NCBI GenBank assembly: GCA_028583605.1
Contig: CM053327.1
Span: 41,416,059-41,480,058 of the forward strand
Length of the DNA stretch: 64,000 bases
Reading direction: 5' to 3'
Origin: Dastarcus helophoroides
Taxonomy: Eukaryota > Arthropoda > Insecta > Coleoptera > Bothrideridae
Shown piece by piece: positions 43,373-55,700 of this stretch; the first letter of the stretch is position 1; every line of letters starts with the position of its first letter. Made by a program: the position numbers and the translations under genes. The notes below the pieces were generated by a model, which ran no database searches, had not been told where the DNA came from, and saw only the letters and a list, made by a program, of their open reading frames with translations.

Positions 43373-43651
43373 AATGTTAAATAGTCTAAAACAATGTCAA
43401 CATTTAATCTTAAAAAAGCTTCAGTTTAATTCAGAATTCTTGAGGCGAAATTTCAACTTAACTTTAAAATTGAAATTTTCGGAGAGTAGTTGAAATTTGG
43501 AAATAAAATAAAATGTTCGAATAACATTTTCTCAATTTTCGATTACAGTTAATATTTTGCATTAAGTTGAAATTTGATTACCACGATAAAAGTTTAAAAA
43601 ACTTTTAAGGTTCAAAAGAATTATTTTATCAAAATTTTGAAACGTGGAAAT
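43373..43651. other. AT-rich DNA, no gene seen
   Basis: Degenerate motif DNA. Nothing else. Confidence 0.5.
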
Positions 43652-43915
43652 CAACTTTGGTGGAACTGACTAGTCCTTGGTTATCTTCAGAAATTGAAAT
43701 ACAACAACAAAGACCAACCTTTGTTGTGTTTTGAGAGCAACCTTTGTTGTGTTTTTAAAGCAACCTTTGTTATGTTTTTTCGAGCAACCTTTGTTGTGTT
43801 TTTTAGAGCATCTTTAGTTTTTAATTTGATGATAGTTTAGCTGTCGAAACGCGTTAGAGCAATCTCTGTTGTGTTTTTTAATCTTTCTTGGTTTCAGGAG
43901 ACAATTTGTGGAAAT
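43652..43915. mobile_element. FB copy with internal 23-bp expansion
   Basis: A left-end piece ('tttggtggaactgactagtc') and a right arm ('gctgtcgaaacgcgttagag' to 'tttcttggtttcaggagac') flank four copies of 'caacctttgttgtg' at 43715, 43738, 43760 and 43784 (spacing 22-24 bp). The arm-inner segment was amplified in place. The CTGANGA core is lost. Confidence 0.8.
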
Positions 43916-45878
43916 TAATGCTAAAAAAAGTTTTTAATGGAAAAACTCTCAAAAATAGATGTTAATATGAAAAAAAGAAAACAAAACAGCTTCAGGCAAA
44001 CTATTTAAGAAAATTGAGGCTAATAAAAATATCCCTCTAATTGCCAACTAATTCGCAATAGTCCGTTATTATAATTAATGTGTTTAGCGTTGTAGTCTGA
44101 ATTTCAGGCCATCAGCAGCATTTAAATAATTCATGGCCTACATATAATGCTAATTAATTATAATCATGTAAATTAAATGTCTTGAAATGTAGCCCGAAAC
44201 CATGTTAAAATAAATTAAGACCATTAATTTCTTAATACGAACTGACAAGAGTCGGTTTGGGTTTTTTATCATACACGAAATCTGTCTACTTTAAAAGTTA
44301 ATAACGTGAGCAATTAAAAATAATAAATGGTTCCATTAAATGCCAACCGGACGGAATTTATATTTTCCCGGATAAATGTGTGAAAGCGCAAAGCCAACAT
44401 CGCAGTTTCATGTCACGAAAAACGCCGCCTAAATATGCACAAAATGTATCCGACTCCTTGGAATGCGATGTCAATTAGAAGTTTATTCGGCGATGGATAG
44501 CACCATAAATTAGCCACTTTTTACTGGAACCATGTGCACCGTAATATAATTACTTGCAGAATGTACAAAAGTATCAAAATGTACATATGAAATTGAAAAC
44601 AGGAGTCAGCATAGATGGAAATTCTAATCTACAGACAGGGCGTCCCATACAAATTTTTGAAACCATTTTCTGATAAAATATAACGTTGTGTTGAAATTAA
44701 AATCAATGGTACATAAGATTATTTTTCGCAGATCCCTAAACAAATTGTTTTTAAAATAAAAAAAAATTATTATCGGCTGCGTGGACGAAGTTAATAAAAT
44801 TGTAAGAATTTTTAGATTTAAATTAATGGGTAACATAAATTATGAGAAATAGGCGCTATAAAAGCTAAGGTCAAAATACGAATGAAAAACTACAATTTTC
44901 AGCTTGGGGTAAGCAGGCGGAAAACATGCAATAACAATAATTTTGTTAAACGTCATGCTAACGTATCCATAAATAACATTTTCTACCGCGATATTACATT
45001 TAGGGTTAATTTTTCTTTGACTTAACTTACAGCTCCACGATATGATTTATAAAGGTTATTAATTTAAAAAGGCATACAAAACGGAGCCATAAAATGTAAA
45101 AAAAATACGCAGTTTTATGCCAATGCTTTAAAGAAGTTATACTGATGACTGATGACCTAATACATGGTTAAGTCCTTGGAGGAAGGAGGTATTGGCATCC
45201 GGACACCCCCTTGGAGTATAAATATACGAAATTCTTTTATTAATTTGAAATTAAGTTAGCATATTTAAAAATACCTTTCGAACATTTTGTTTGTTTATGA
45301 TTTACGTATTGTCTTGGGTAATTTTTAATGAAATTTGTGGTTAAAATGGGAATTTTAAAGGGAACAGAAATACTCATGGCAGTTTACATGGCTATTATCC
45401 AATATGGGAATCTTTCTTCATTAAGAGCAGAAAAATGCCCATTTTTTTTTATACCAGATGATTAATTTCGAGCCTGACGTTCTTTACCCATGTCAAGAGG
45501 ATCCAGATTAACCAAACAATTTATGGTATTAAGATAATGGTGCTTCTATGCAATTGTCAAAGTTAACTAGAGTCTGAATTATATGCAACATAAAAAGCTT
45601 AAAGCTTAAAATATGCATGCAAATATGCAAGTAAAATGCTTAAAATATGCTCCAAATGTGTCAAAATATGCACCAAATGTGTCAAAATATACAAATTTAA
45701 ATAATAATACTGTAATACTGTATTTTAGGAAAAAATGAGAGGATTTAATAAAAAGATTTTTGAATGAAAATACCAAAACGTAGAAGTTTGAGATTAAATC
45801 CGAATTTGAGAATAACATCCATTTTAAGAGAAAAGATCGAAATTTCGAGAAAAAACGTAAATTTCGAGGAGGAATTGT
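43916..45878. other. Unique island, no gene seen
   Basis: 44040-44600 is non-repetitive in the window and less monotonous than its surroundings ('gccatcagcagcatttaaat', 'gccaaccggacggaattta'). It could be conserved non-coding DNA, but nothing proves function. 45600-45700 has short repeats of 'caccaaatgtgtcaaaatat'. No open frame with a domain. Confidence 0.4.
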
Positions 45879-46105
45879 TTTGGTGAAACGGACTGGTACT
45901 TGGTTATCTTCAAAAATTTAAATACAAATCGAGTCCCCTGAAGCCAAGAAAGATTTAAAAAAAACACAACAAAAGTTGCCCTAACGCGCTTCGATAACCA
46001 AGCTGCCATCTTCATCTTGGCTATCGAAACGCGTTAGGGCAACCTTTGTTGTGTTTTTAATTTTTCTTTTCAGGGAACAAAATTTGCATTTCAATTTTCG
46101 AAGAG
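45879..46105. mobile_element. FB full palindrome
   Basis: Left arm from 'tttggtgaaacggactggta' through 'gagtcccctgaagcc' and 'aacgcgcttcgataacc' to 'ccatcttcatcttgg', then the inverted right arm to 'aatttgcatttcaattttcg'. The centre is very short, so the arms could pair almost fully. The ribozyme-like core is interrupted at the centre. Confidence 0.85.
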
Positions 46106-47925
46106 AAAGTCTAAATTTCCAGAATATTCAGCATTTTAATCAACATTTCTACACATCGAGATTGTAAATTAACGAAATTAAAAAAACTAATCTCTAAATA
46201 ACAGAATTTTGAAATCAAGGTAACATTTCGATAAAAATGGTCGAAATTTCGGTGGTGGACCGTCGAAATTTTTCAAAGAAAGTCAATTTTAGGAAAATGT
46301 CGAATTTTGAAATAAAATGGAAATTTGAGAACATATGAAACGAATCGAACATTCCGAAAAAGACGTAGCTCCAGCAAGATGACAAAACTTCCAGAAAACA
46401 ATAACATTTTTCCAGAGGAAGTTAATTTTAAACAAAACAATCAAATTTTGAGAATACTATTATTCTCAATTTGACTATTCCACTATTGACTATTGAAAAA
46501 GAGAATTTTGAACAAAAAAATTAAAATTTTGAGAAAAAGACGAAGTTTGAAGTAAAGTTGAGATTTGTAAGATCATAAAAGTAGAAAATTCAAAAAGACA
46601 ATTTTGAAAGACAGAAAAATGTTGAAATTTGGAGAAAAAGGCGAATTCAAAGGGAAAAAAATCCAAAAAAAAATAAATTTTGAAAAGAAATGGAATTTTC
46701 GAATAATAGATCAGAATTTCAAAACAAAAAGACCAAGTTTGAAGAAAAAGTCAATATTTCCAGAAATGGTAAATACCAAATTTTAAAATAAATATGAAAT
46801 TTTCGACAAAAAGTCATTAAGCAAATAGTCAAAATATCTGAAAGTTCTAATTTTAGCAGGAAGAAAATTTTAAAAAGGATGTAATGTTAAAAAAAATAAA
46901 CGAATTTCGAAAGAAACTTTGGAACTGAGAGAGAACATTTTGGTACAGTCAAATTAAAAAATTAAGTTCTGTGAATAAAAGTTAGATGAAAAAAGGATGA
47001 ATTTTGAAAAGAAAGAAGTCAAATTTTGGAGACGAATTCCCAGAAAAATTTTGCATAGAAAGTCAGATTTTCATGGTGTACGTTTATGAAAAAAGGGATT
47101 TTGAAAAAATCTTAAATGTTGCCAAAGAGATGAATTTTGACGAATATAATTAAAATTTCTGAAAACAAAAATGAATTATGAAAAAAAATTCCAAAAAAGG
47201 TAATACGAATAAAAGATCGAAATCTAATAGAAATTTAAAATGTCTTAGTCTTCAATTTTTTTTAAATTTCGAAATAAAATGTGTCAATTTCGAGAAAAAC
47301 TAAAATTTTTCTGGTTAATAATTTTTTTTTGACTACTCGAGACAAAGGTAGACAAGTGCCTCACCCTGACGTCAGAAAAAATTCAATATTAAAATGAATG
47401 TCCCCATTTTGAAAAATAAGTTGGAATTTTCAGAAAACTGGATTTAAAAATATCTCGAAAGATTTGAAATTTACAAAGCTTTCTAGAATTTTCGTCTCTT
47501 AAGAAAAATTGAGAATTTCCAAAAAAAAAATAATTTTTCAAAGTTTCTTCTTTTTTATCAAAAATCGTCCAGATTTTAAGGAAAAGGCAAATTTTGATAA
47601 ACACTTCGAAATTTGCGGAATACGGATTTTAAAAAAATGGTAATTTTCAAAAAACGCCGAATTGGGAAAAATGAAATTTTGTAGAAAAAACCGAAAATTT
47701 GGTGATTCTTTTAAAATTTTGTTTGAAAATTTCAACCTTTTCAAAATATCGACTTTTCTTTTTCAAAATTGTGTTTTCTTCAAAATCGTATCTTTTTCAA
47801 AATTTTCGATTACAACATTTAAATAATCAACTTTTCCAAATTTCAACCTTTTCTAAAAATTTCGACTTTTCTGGTCATTTTGACTTTTCTTCAACATTTA
47901 GTCTTCGAAAATTTCGTATTTTATA
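46106..47925. repeat. AT-rich motif DNA
   Basis: Degenerate words, mostly 'gaaattttgagaaaaa'. The orientation switches near 47700 to 'tttcaaaattttcgac', which continues to 50340. Open frames on both strands are composition-driven. Confidence 0.6.
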
Positions 47926-48350
47926 AATTAAAATACATAACTTGTCCCCTGAAACTAAGAAAATATTTTAGAAGTGTTGTATAGAAAATTTGGGCTCTTT
48001 TTAAAAATGTCAAGTTATTCTCAAAGTTTTGACTGTTTCAAAATGTTTACTGTTTTTGATACTTTCGATCTTTTTTTTTATATTTCAATTGTCTCCAAAA
48101 TATTCTATTTTTATAAAAATTTCAATACTTTATTAATTTCGAAATTTCACAAGGTAGATTTTTTGAAAATGTTGACTTTTCTAAAAATTTGAACATTATT
48201 TTACAAAATGTCTACCCTTTAACAATTCTTACTTTTTTATAAATGTAATTTTTTAAAAGCTCGTTTTAAAAATTTCAACGTTTTTAAATTTTCAACTTTT
48301 CCAAAATTTCACATTTTTTATAAATGTCGACATTTTTATTCAAAATTTTA
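47926..48350 (+). repeat. ~390-bp duplicated segment, copy 2
   Basis: Near-identical to 26152-26530, including the FB remnant 'cataacttgtcccctgaaac' at its start. The FB piece itself (47926-47970) has no other arm. Confidence 0.8.
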
Positions 48351-48429
48351 AATTTTTTTTTAAATTTTCCATTAAAAACTATTAATTATACAAACATTTT
48401 AAGTTTTTAAAATTACTACCCCTTTGATA

Positions 48430-49604
48430 ATTTCGACTATTCTCATAATTTTAGCTTTTCTTCAATATTTAAACTTCCAAAATTTTGGATTTTATTGAAA
48501 ATTTGATCAACATTTTTTTTAAATCTAGTCTTTTTGAAATTTAAGAGTATTTTTCAATATTTCATTTTTTCAAATTTTGGATTGCTTTTGACAATGCCTT
48601 ATTCTTTCAAATTCCATAATTTTTAGTAATGTTGACTTTTCAAAATTTTGGATTTTATTGAAAATTTGTCCAACTTTTTGTGTAATCTAGACTAATTTTG
48701 AAATGAATTAGTATTTTCCAATCGTCTTTTTCAAAATTTGGATTGTTTTTTTGACAATGCCTTATTCTTTCAAATTCGATAATTTTTTGTATATGTTGAC
48801 TTTTCAAAATTTTGGATTTTATTGAAAATTTGGTTAACTTTTTGTTTAATCCAGACTATTTTTTAAATTTAATAGTATTTTTTAATCATCTTTTTCAAAA
48901 TTTGGATTGTTTTTTTGACAATGCCTTATTCCTTCAAATTCGATAATTTTTTGTATATGTTGACTTTTCAAAATTTTGGATCTTATTGAAAATTTGGTTA
49001 ACTTTTTGTTTAATCCAGACTATTTTTTAAATTTAATAGTATTTTTTAATCATCTTTTTCAAAATTTGGATTGTTTTTTTGACAATGCCTTATTCTTTCA
49101 AATTCGATAAATTTTTGTATATGTTGACTTTTCAAAATTTTGGATCTTATTGAAAATTTGGTTAACTTTTTGTTTAATCCAGACTATTTTTTAAAGTTAA
49201 TAGTATTTTTTAATCATCTTTTTCAAAATTTGGATTGTTTTTTTGACAATGCCTTATTCCTTCAAATTCGATAATTTTTTGTATATGTTGACTTTTCAAA
49301 ATTTTGGATCTTATTGAAAATTTGGTTAACTTTTTGTTTAATCCAGACTATTTTTTAAATATAATAGTATTTTTTAATCATCTTTTTCAAAATTTGGATT
49401 GTTTTTTTGACAATGCCTTATTCTTTCAAATTCGATAATTTTTTGTATATGTTGACTTTTCAAAATTTTGGATTTTATTGAAAATTTGGTTACCTTTTTG
49501 TTTAATCCAGACTATTTTTTAAATTGAATAGTATTTTTCAATTATCTTTTTCAAAATTTGGATTGTTTTTGACAATGCCTTTTTCTTTCAAATTCCATAA
49601 TTTT
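48430..49604 (+). repeat. 164-bp tandem array (~7 units)
   Basis: 'acaatgcctt' lies at 48591, 48754, 48918, 49082, 49246, 49410 and 49572 (period 162-164). Units share 'ttttggatNttattgaaaat', 'aactttttgtttaatccaga' and 'caaaatttggattgttttt'. Inner units are nearly identical and outer ones more diverged, the usual pattern of unequal exchange. The array is cut by an FB insertion. Confidence 0.9.
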
Positions 49605-49770
49605 GTTTTGGTTGAACGGACTGGTCTTTGGTTATCTTCAAAAATTGAAATACACACACAAATACAGTTTCTCTCCGAAGATGACACCTTGGCTGTCGAA
49701 ATGCGTTAGAACAACCTTTGTTGTGTTTTTTAATCTTTCTTGGTTTCAGGGGACAAGTTCTCTATTTCAA
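49605..49770. mobile_element. FB copy inserted in 164-bp array, with 11-bp flanking repeat
   Basis: A short left end ('ttggttgaacggactggtct'), a central deletion, then a right arm ('gctgtcgaaatgcgttagaa' to 'ggggacaagttctctatttc'). TCCATAATTTT flanks it at 49594-49604 and 49771-49781; the uninterrupted 164-bp units have a single 'tcgataattttt' there. The ribozyme-like core reads CCGAAGA, one base off. Confidence 0.8.
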
Positions 49771-49781
49771 TCCATAATTTT

Positions 49782-50386
49782 TTGTAAATGTTGACATTCA
49801 AAGTTTTGACATTTTTTCCAACACATTGATTTTTTTAAATCGTAGCTTATTTACTTGTTTATTTTTTAATTTTAACTTTCCATAAAAACTTCGTTAAAAA
49901 ATAAGACTTCAAAATTTTAGATTTTATCAACATTTTAACCTTTTTTTAATAATTTTGAGTATTTTCAAAGTTTGCGACTTTTTTCAAATTTGCCAATTCT
50001 TTTTGAAAATATCAACTCCAGAATTTCGTTTAATTTTCAAAATATCGACCTGTTTTTAAAATTTGGAATTTTTTAAAAATTTTGCCTTATTTTTAAATTA
50101 TTATTTAATTTGAAAGCATCGTTTGATTCAAAATGTCAACATATTTGTAATTTCAGCCTTTTAGGGAGTTTCAATGTTTCAAAATATTAATATTTTTCAA
50201 AATTTTAATTAACTGTTACTATTTCGACGTTATTTGAAAATGTTTATCCTTTTTTAACGTACGCTTTTTCAAATTTTCGAATTTTATGTTGAGTTCCAAC
50301 TTTTTAAAAATTTTGAAAATTTTCAAATTTTTTTTAATTTCGAAATTTTTTCGAAAATCGTGATTGTTTTTCAAAATTTAAATGTG
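49782..50386. repeat. AT-rich motif DNA
   Basis: It continues the interrupted array, then degenerate 'tttcaaaattt' words without a clear period. Confidence 0.55.
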
Positions 50387-50388
50387 TA

Positions 50389-50923
50389 CAGAGTGAGCGA
50401 AACTCAGTGTCTCTGCTCCATTATAAGAAAAGCAAAAACGATATAAGAGAAGAAGTTCTTAAATTGGATTAAATAAAGTCTACTTTAAGTCAAAGCATAC
50501 TGTAACAAATTTGGAACCCAAAGTAATGACGTCATTGAACTTTTTTTTTCCAGAAACATACCTGTATTTTCGCAACCTTAAAAAAAGCTAGTTTTTCTAA
50601 ACAAATTTTGTAAAGAAAAAAATTTGGTATCGTTTTCGACTAAAGAGTTAAAAAAAGTTAAAAAATTCAATTACGTCATTGCTTTAGTTTACAAATCTTG
50701 AAAAATACGTAAATTTAATCAAAAATAGACCTTATTGAATCCAATGTAAGAACTTTTTTCAGAATTCTTTTATCGTTTTTGTTTTTCTTATGATATTGAA
50801 AAATATGTAAATTTAATCAAAAATAGACCTTATTGAATCCAATGTAAGAACTTTTTTCAGAATTCTTTTATCGTTTTTGTTTTTCTTATGATAGCACCGA
50901 AACATCGAGTTTCGCTCACCCTG
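50389..50923. mobile_element. Mariner-like MITE, 535 bp
   Basis: The ends are inverted: CAGAGTGAGCGAAACTC at the left and GAGTTTCGCTCACCCTG at the right. Imperfect pairing continues about 100 nt inward ('aaaacgatataagag' against 'ttatcgtttttgttt'). TA dinucleotides flank both ends (50387-50388 and 50924-50925), as expected for Tc1/mariner-type insertion. There is no transposase, so it is non-autonomous. A ~98-bp internal segment is tandemly duplicated (50698-50891). The class is inferred from TA plus the terminal inverted repeats. Confidence 0.75.
50698..50891 (+). repeat. 98-bp tandem duplication inside the MITE
   Basis: Two nearly identical units share 'ttgaaaaataNgtaaattta' and 'cgtttttgtttttcttatga'. 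The duplication includes most of the right terminal inverted repeat, so the right arm is doubled and the left is single. Confidence 0.85.
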
Positions 50924-50929
50924 TACTTG

Positions 50930-53255
50930 GGGAAATATTTTAGTGTTTATTTTTTTTTAATAAATATCGAATTATTTGAGGGTTGCTGCGTCCACGTAGA
51001 AAAAAAATGACTCGATGGTAAAGAGCACTTGTTTAAAAAATATCTGATAGTGTTACCTGGTTCCCTCATAGATTCACAAAACTCAAGACATTTCTATTTA
51101 GTGACTCGGCTCTTTTTTTTCAAAATATTCCGCACTGTTCGCAGCTTAAAATTAAATTTTTACAGAATCTTCTGTCGAAGTAAAAATTAATAACCAGTGA
51201 CTTATTTAAAACATAAATCGCTGTAAAAAAACGACATTCTTTTCCAATTATCCTCATATAAAATGGATTTTAAAGTATCATGTAATGTATATATTATGGG
51301 TTTTTCAGGTACATATATTGTATTTAATCGGCATCCCACTGGTTCGTAATTAATAATCAACATCAAGTATATTTTGTTTTAGATAAGCCGCCTTACGAAG
51401 AATAAATTTTCCTACCAGACATTCTACACGCCGATACTTCGTCCTTTTTCAGCTCGACTAATTTACTATAGCGAGAAAGAGTTGGCGTTAAAGAAGAAAG
51501 CTTCGAAATCTCTCAAGCCGTTGGGTTAGTCGCCATAAGGAGCGGCTGAGCATGTTGATAGCCTGCTGTCACTCTTAAGTAGTTTTCTCAATTATAATAC
51601 ATGTCAGACATGTACATTAGTGTTGCTAAATATACCTCGTAACACGTCCAATTTATAACCTTTCTATAAGGGGACACTAACTTATTAACATTACGTTTTT
51701 TATTGACCATTAACTGATAAACTATTTACGTTGGAGGTATAAACTTGGTCGTGTTTATTGTTATAGTTGTCAAGTGTCAGTTGAAAATGCGATAGTTGAG
51801 CAGCTGCAGCTGTTCTGTTAAAACTTGATAGTTATCGACTCACGGCGACATGTATAGAAACGAAATGAGTGTTCGTCTCCCCGACATAAAACCTTTTCGT
51901 TGACAATGGCATTATCTTGTTTATCGAGGCATTTTTCAGATTTAAATACACCAAACTTCAACCTCCGGAACGATAATAAAACCAGAATAAATATTTCGGA
52001 GCGTAATTTACAAGAGGATAAAAGCTATTTACCGAAGACAGAAGAGAAGAATGGGAGATTATTTATTACAATCCATTTGTTTAGCCCACTTTTCAGGGCA
52101 GGGGACGCTTGTCAGCGCTGCTTAATGTGAAAGATGCTTTTAAAGTGCAGGTTTTACTTTATTCTAGGATGCAACGCTCAGTTTACGTTAATCGATGTCA
52201 TTCGCCTTTTGTTGATCTTTTGTCAACACATTCACTCAGATTTGGTAGTAGTTTTGTTCTTTCAATGAGCAATATAAAAGGAAAAAATGCGTTTTGCACA
52301 TTACAATGCACAAGCAGTCTGCTAACACTGCACAAGCAGTCTACTAAACTGTAAGAGCCTCTGTTGAACTTTCTTGACACGGTTTTATTAGTTATGTTGT
52401 GTTACAAGAGTAATCAGGCCACCTGACAGTTATGAAGACAGTTGGTGACATTTTGGGGCATTCGGAAAGAAGCGAGGTGCTTCATCATTTTTACGATTGC
52501 AGAACCAGGAGTGGATGGCGTAGTCTCGCAGATAGCCGGAACGGATGTCATACATTCAAGAAAATAAGCTTACTTTATCTTCACCATAAAACATAATTTA
52601 TGAGCGGCCTCGGCGATGAGATCGGCGGCCGCGCGGGAATTTGTTTTACTTCATTTGTATAAAGCCGCATCGGGAGAGTGCTCGGCGATATTACCTTCAT
52701 CCCCAGAGCCATCTAGCGCCATATAGCTTCCTTAGCCGCCACTTTCCACCCTATCCGATGGAGTGCAGAGAATATCCTATACATCAGTCGCCCGTTTATG
52801 TTATACGATACTGCTTTCAGAAATTGGCACTAGCATACATATAAAAGATAGCGATATGAAACATTATAGCGGCAGGGGCTTAAACCTGTCAAGTATATCT
52901 GCCCCCTTTTCCAGAAATGTGAACATAAGACCTCCGCAAACGACTTCTCCGAATATTTTATAACGCTTTTATATTTTACTCACTGCACATTGATGATTTA
53001 TAACTAGAAACACTTACCAGCAAAATAACATTTTTACTATGTTACAAGCTTCTAAATTTTCTCTTATACGTACACGGGTGCCTTACATATAAATCGGAGA
53101 GAATTTAGAAAATTTGGTTTTGCAGGATCAATTTTAGTATGATAATATATTGCCTTTTCTTCTTCCAAATCATCATTTCTTCGGGGGTTCAATTCACTCA
53201 CGTCTACTTGGGATTTTAAAGTTCACTAAACCAAATATAAATAAATATATAAAAA
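50930..53255. other. Unique island, no supported gene
   Basis: Mixed composition with GC-richer spots ('cggcggccgcgcgg' near 52623). Open frames of 60-81 codons overlap in several frames, with no recognisable domain. 51420-51900 and 52380-52960 are the parts least like repeats and could be distal regulatory or untranslated DNA of a gene outside the window. This is inference only. Confidence 0.35.
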
Positions 53256-53259
53256 ATAT

Positions 53260-54615
53260 ATAAATATACAAAAAAAGTCAAAATTTTGAAAAATTGTAGG
53301 TACCTTTCAAAAAAGTTCAGAAAAAACGAAGTTTATAACAAATGGTCGAAATTGACAAAAAATGGTCGAAATTTCCAGAGAAAATCAAATCTGGAGCAAC
53401 AAGGGTAAACTCTTCTTAATATAAAAATAGAAATCTTCAAAAAAAGTATGAACTTTCAAAAAAGTCAAATTTTTCAAACTCAATTTTCAAGAAAATTAAA
53501 ATTTTCGAAAAAGAATGTTCCAAAAAATAAGCCAAATTTACAAAAAATGTAGAATTGTTAAAAAATAGTCGTTTTCAAAACAAAATAGTATGTTTCAAAA
53601 AATCCAAATTTACAAGAAGGCGAAATTCTGAAAAACAATATTTTTCAAAAAACTTTAAGACAAATCGAAATTTAAAAAAATAAGGTTGAAAAATTTCTAA
53701 ATTTTCAGAAAAATCGAAATTTTCAAAAAAGTAGTTTTCCAATAAAAACCAAATTTAGAAAAGAGTCAAAATTTTGAAAAATAGTCGTTTTCAGAAAAGT
53801 TCAAGAAAAATCGAAATTAACAAAAAGATCGAAATTTTCAGAACAGCTGAATTTTCAAGAACACCAAAATTTTCGAAAAAGTAGAATTTTCCAAAAAATA
53901 AGCCAAATTTACAAAAAATAGACATTTTAAAAAACAGTTGTGTTCAGAAAGAAATATTATTTTTCAAAGAAGCCAAATTTACAAGAAGTTAAAATTCTGA
54001 AAAACAGCATTTTTTAAAAAAGTTTCTGACAAATCGAAATTTCAAAAAGAAGGTCGAAATTTCTGAGCTTTCAAGAAAATTGAAATTTTCAAAAAAGTAG
54101 TTTTCCAACAAAGGTCAAATTTACAGAAGTCGAAATTTTAAAAAAAAGTCGTTATAAGAAAAGTTCAAGAAAAATCGAAATTTAAAAAAAGATCAAGATT
54201 TTTAAAAGAGCTGACTTTTCAAGAAAATCGAAATTTTCGAAAAGTAGAATTTTCCAAAAAATAAGCCAAATTTACAAAAAGGTAGGAATTTTAAAAAATA
54301 GTCGTTTTCAATAAGAAATAGTATTTTTCATAAAAACCAAATTAACAAGAAGCCAAAATTCTGAAAAACATTATTTTTTCAAAAAAGTTTAAGACAAATC
54401 GAAATTTAAAAAAGAAGGTCGAAATTTCTGAGCTTTCAAGAAAATCGAAATTTTCAAAAAAGTAATTTTCCAACAAAAGTCAAATTTAGAGAAGAGTCGA
54501 AATTTTTAAAAATAGTCGTTGTCAGAAAAGATCAAGAAAAATCGAACATTAAAAAAAGATCAAAATTTTCAAAACAGCAGAATTTTCAAACAAATCGAAA
54601 TTTTCAAAAAAGTAT
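53260..54615 (+). repeat. ~365-bp tandem repeat in AT-rich motif DNA (~3.5 units)
   Basis: 'ttccaaaaaataagcc' lies at 53518, 53889 and 54253 (371 and 364). 'tttccaacaaaNgtcaaatt' variants are near 53737, 54103 and 54467. Units are built from the same 'gaaattttcaaaaaagt' words as the other AT-rich blocks. Confidence 0.8.
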
Positions 54616-54739
54616 ATCAAGTTCTGGTTCTGTAATAGTGTTATCATTTTGGAGGACAGCCCATAAGTTTAAAGATATTAGGAGCAGTACTCCCTCAACC
54701 AATGGAGCCGCATGCCATGAAAGGTAGGGTTACGTGATT

Positions 54740-55110
54740 ATCTCATATTTATCCACGACGGTGACGGATCTATTTTTGTTATTTTCAGGCTCCTGAGACG
54801 CTCATGGAAATCTACAACGGTGACGGTTCTGTTTTCGTTATTTTTAGCCTCCTGAGATGCTCATAGAGATCCACGTCGGTAACGGTTCTGTTTTCGTTAT
54901 TTTTAGGCTCCTGGGATGCTCATAGAGATCCACGTCGGTAACGGTTCTGTTTTCGTTATTTTCAGGCTCATGAGATGCTCATAGAGATCTTCGATGGTGA
55001 CGGTTCTGCTTTCATTATTTTCAGGCTCTTCTGATGTTCATAGAGATCCACGAAGGTGACGGTTCTATTTTCGTTATTTTTAGGCCCCTGAAATGCTCAT
55101 AGTAATTACG
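54740..55110 (+). repeat. 59-bp tandem repeat, 6 units
   Basis: 'ggtNacgg' lies at 54760, 54819, 54878, 54937, 54996 and 55055, exactly 59 bp apart. Units share 'gctcatagagatccacg' and 'ttctgttttcgttatttt'. It lies just upstream of the large LINE relic. Whether it derives from that element's 5' part could not be decided. Confidence 0.9.
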
Positions 55111-55559
55111 TAATAGTGCTCTGGAAAATCTACTTTCTTCTTTTCAAGCGGAATCCAATTCAGGTATTCCTATGGCTTTCCGGCTGCATAACGCATCCTC
55201 TTTTCCTCTTAGGGGAAAGTATAATACCCTGAGAAGTTTAATTAACTTCATGCAAAACCTGGATAAGTATAACTTTTATTTTAATCGCAATCGATGCCTC
55301 TGTATCTCTTTAGATTTTTTTTGAGGATGTTTAAATGTTATTATCGGTTGTATTTGACAGAATGAAAATCTATGCCTACTTATTTCATATTACCCACTCA
55401 AGAAAAAAAAATGAGAATCCATAACGTCGTGGAAGAACCCAAAAATATGAATCATGTGGCAGCTTTCTATTGCCTAATGTGTGGAAGCTGTAAAGACAAA
55501 GTCAAGTGGAATAACTAACAGGATACTACTACTAACTACTACTACTAACTAAGAACCAA
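55111..55559. other. No gene seen; possible upstream LINE sequence
   Basis: Spacer with a short 'actactact' run (55526-55550). It may be decayed 5' sequence of the LINE relic, but no ORF1 or endonuclease motif is recognisable. Confidence 0.35.
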
Positions 55560-55700
55560 GAGAAACATCATTAATAAATAGCAAGGTCCCAGGTTCTTTT
55601 GGGGATTTGCCAAGTCGATTGGAAAAAATTTTATATTTCCAAATTTTCCACCTTTACTAAACAACAACAATACTGTGACTACTTCCAAGAAAAAGGCTCA

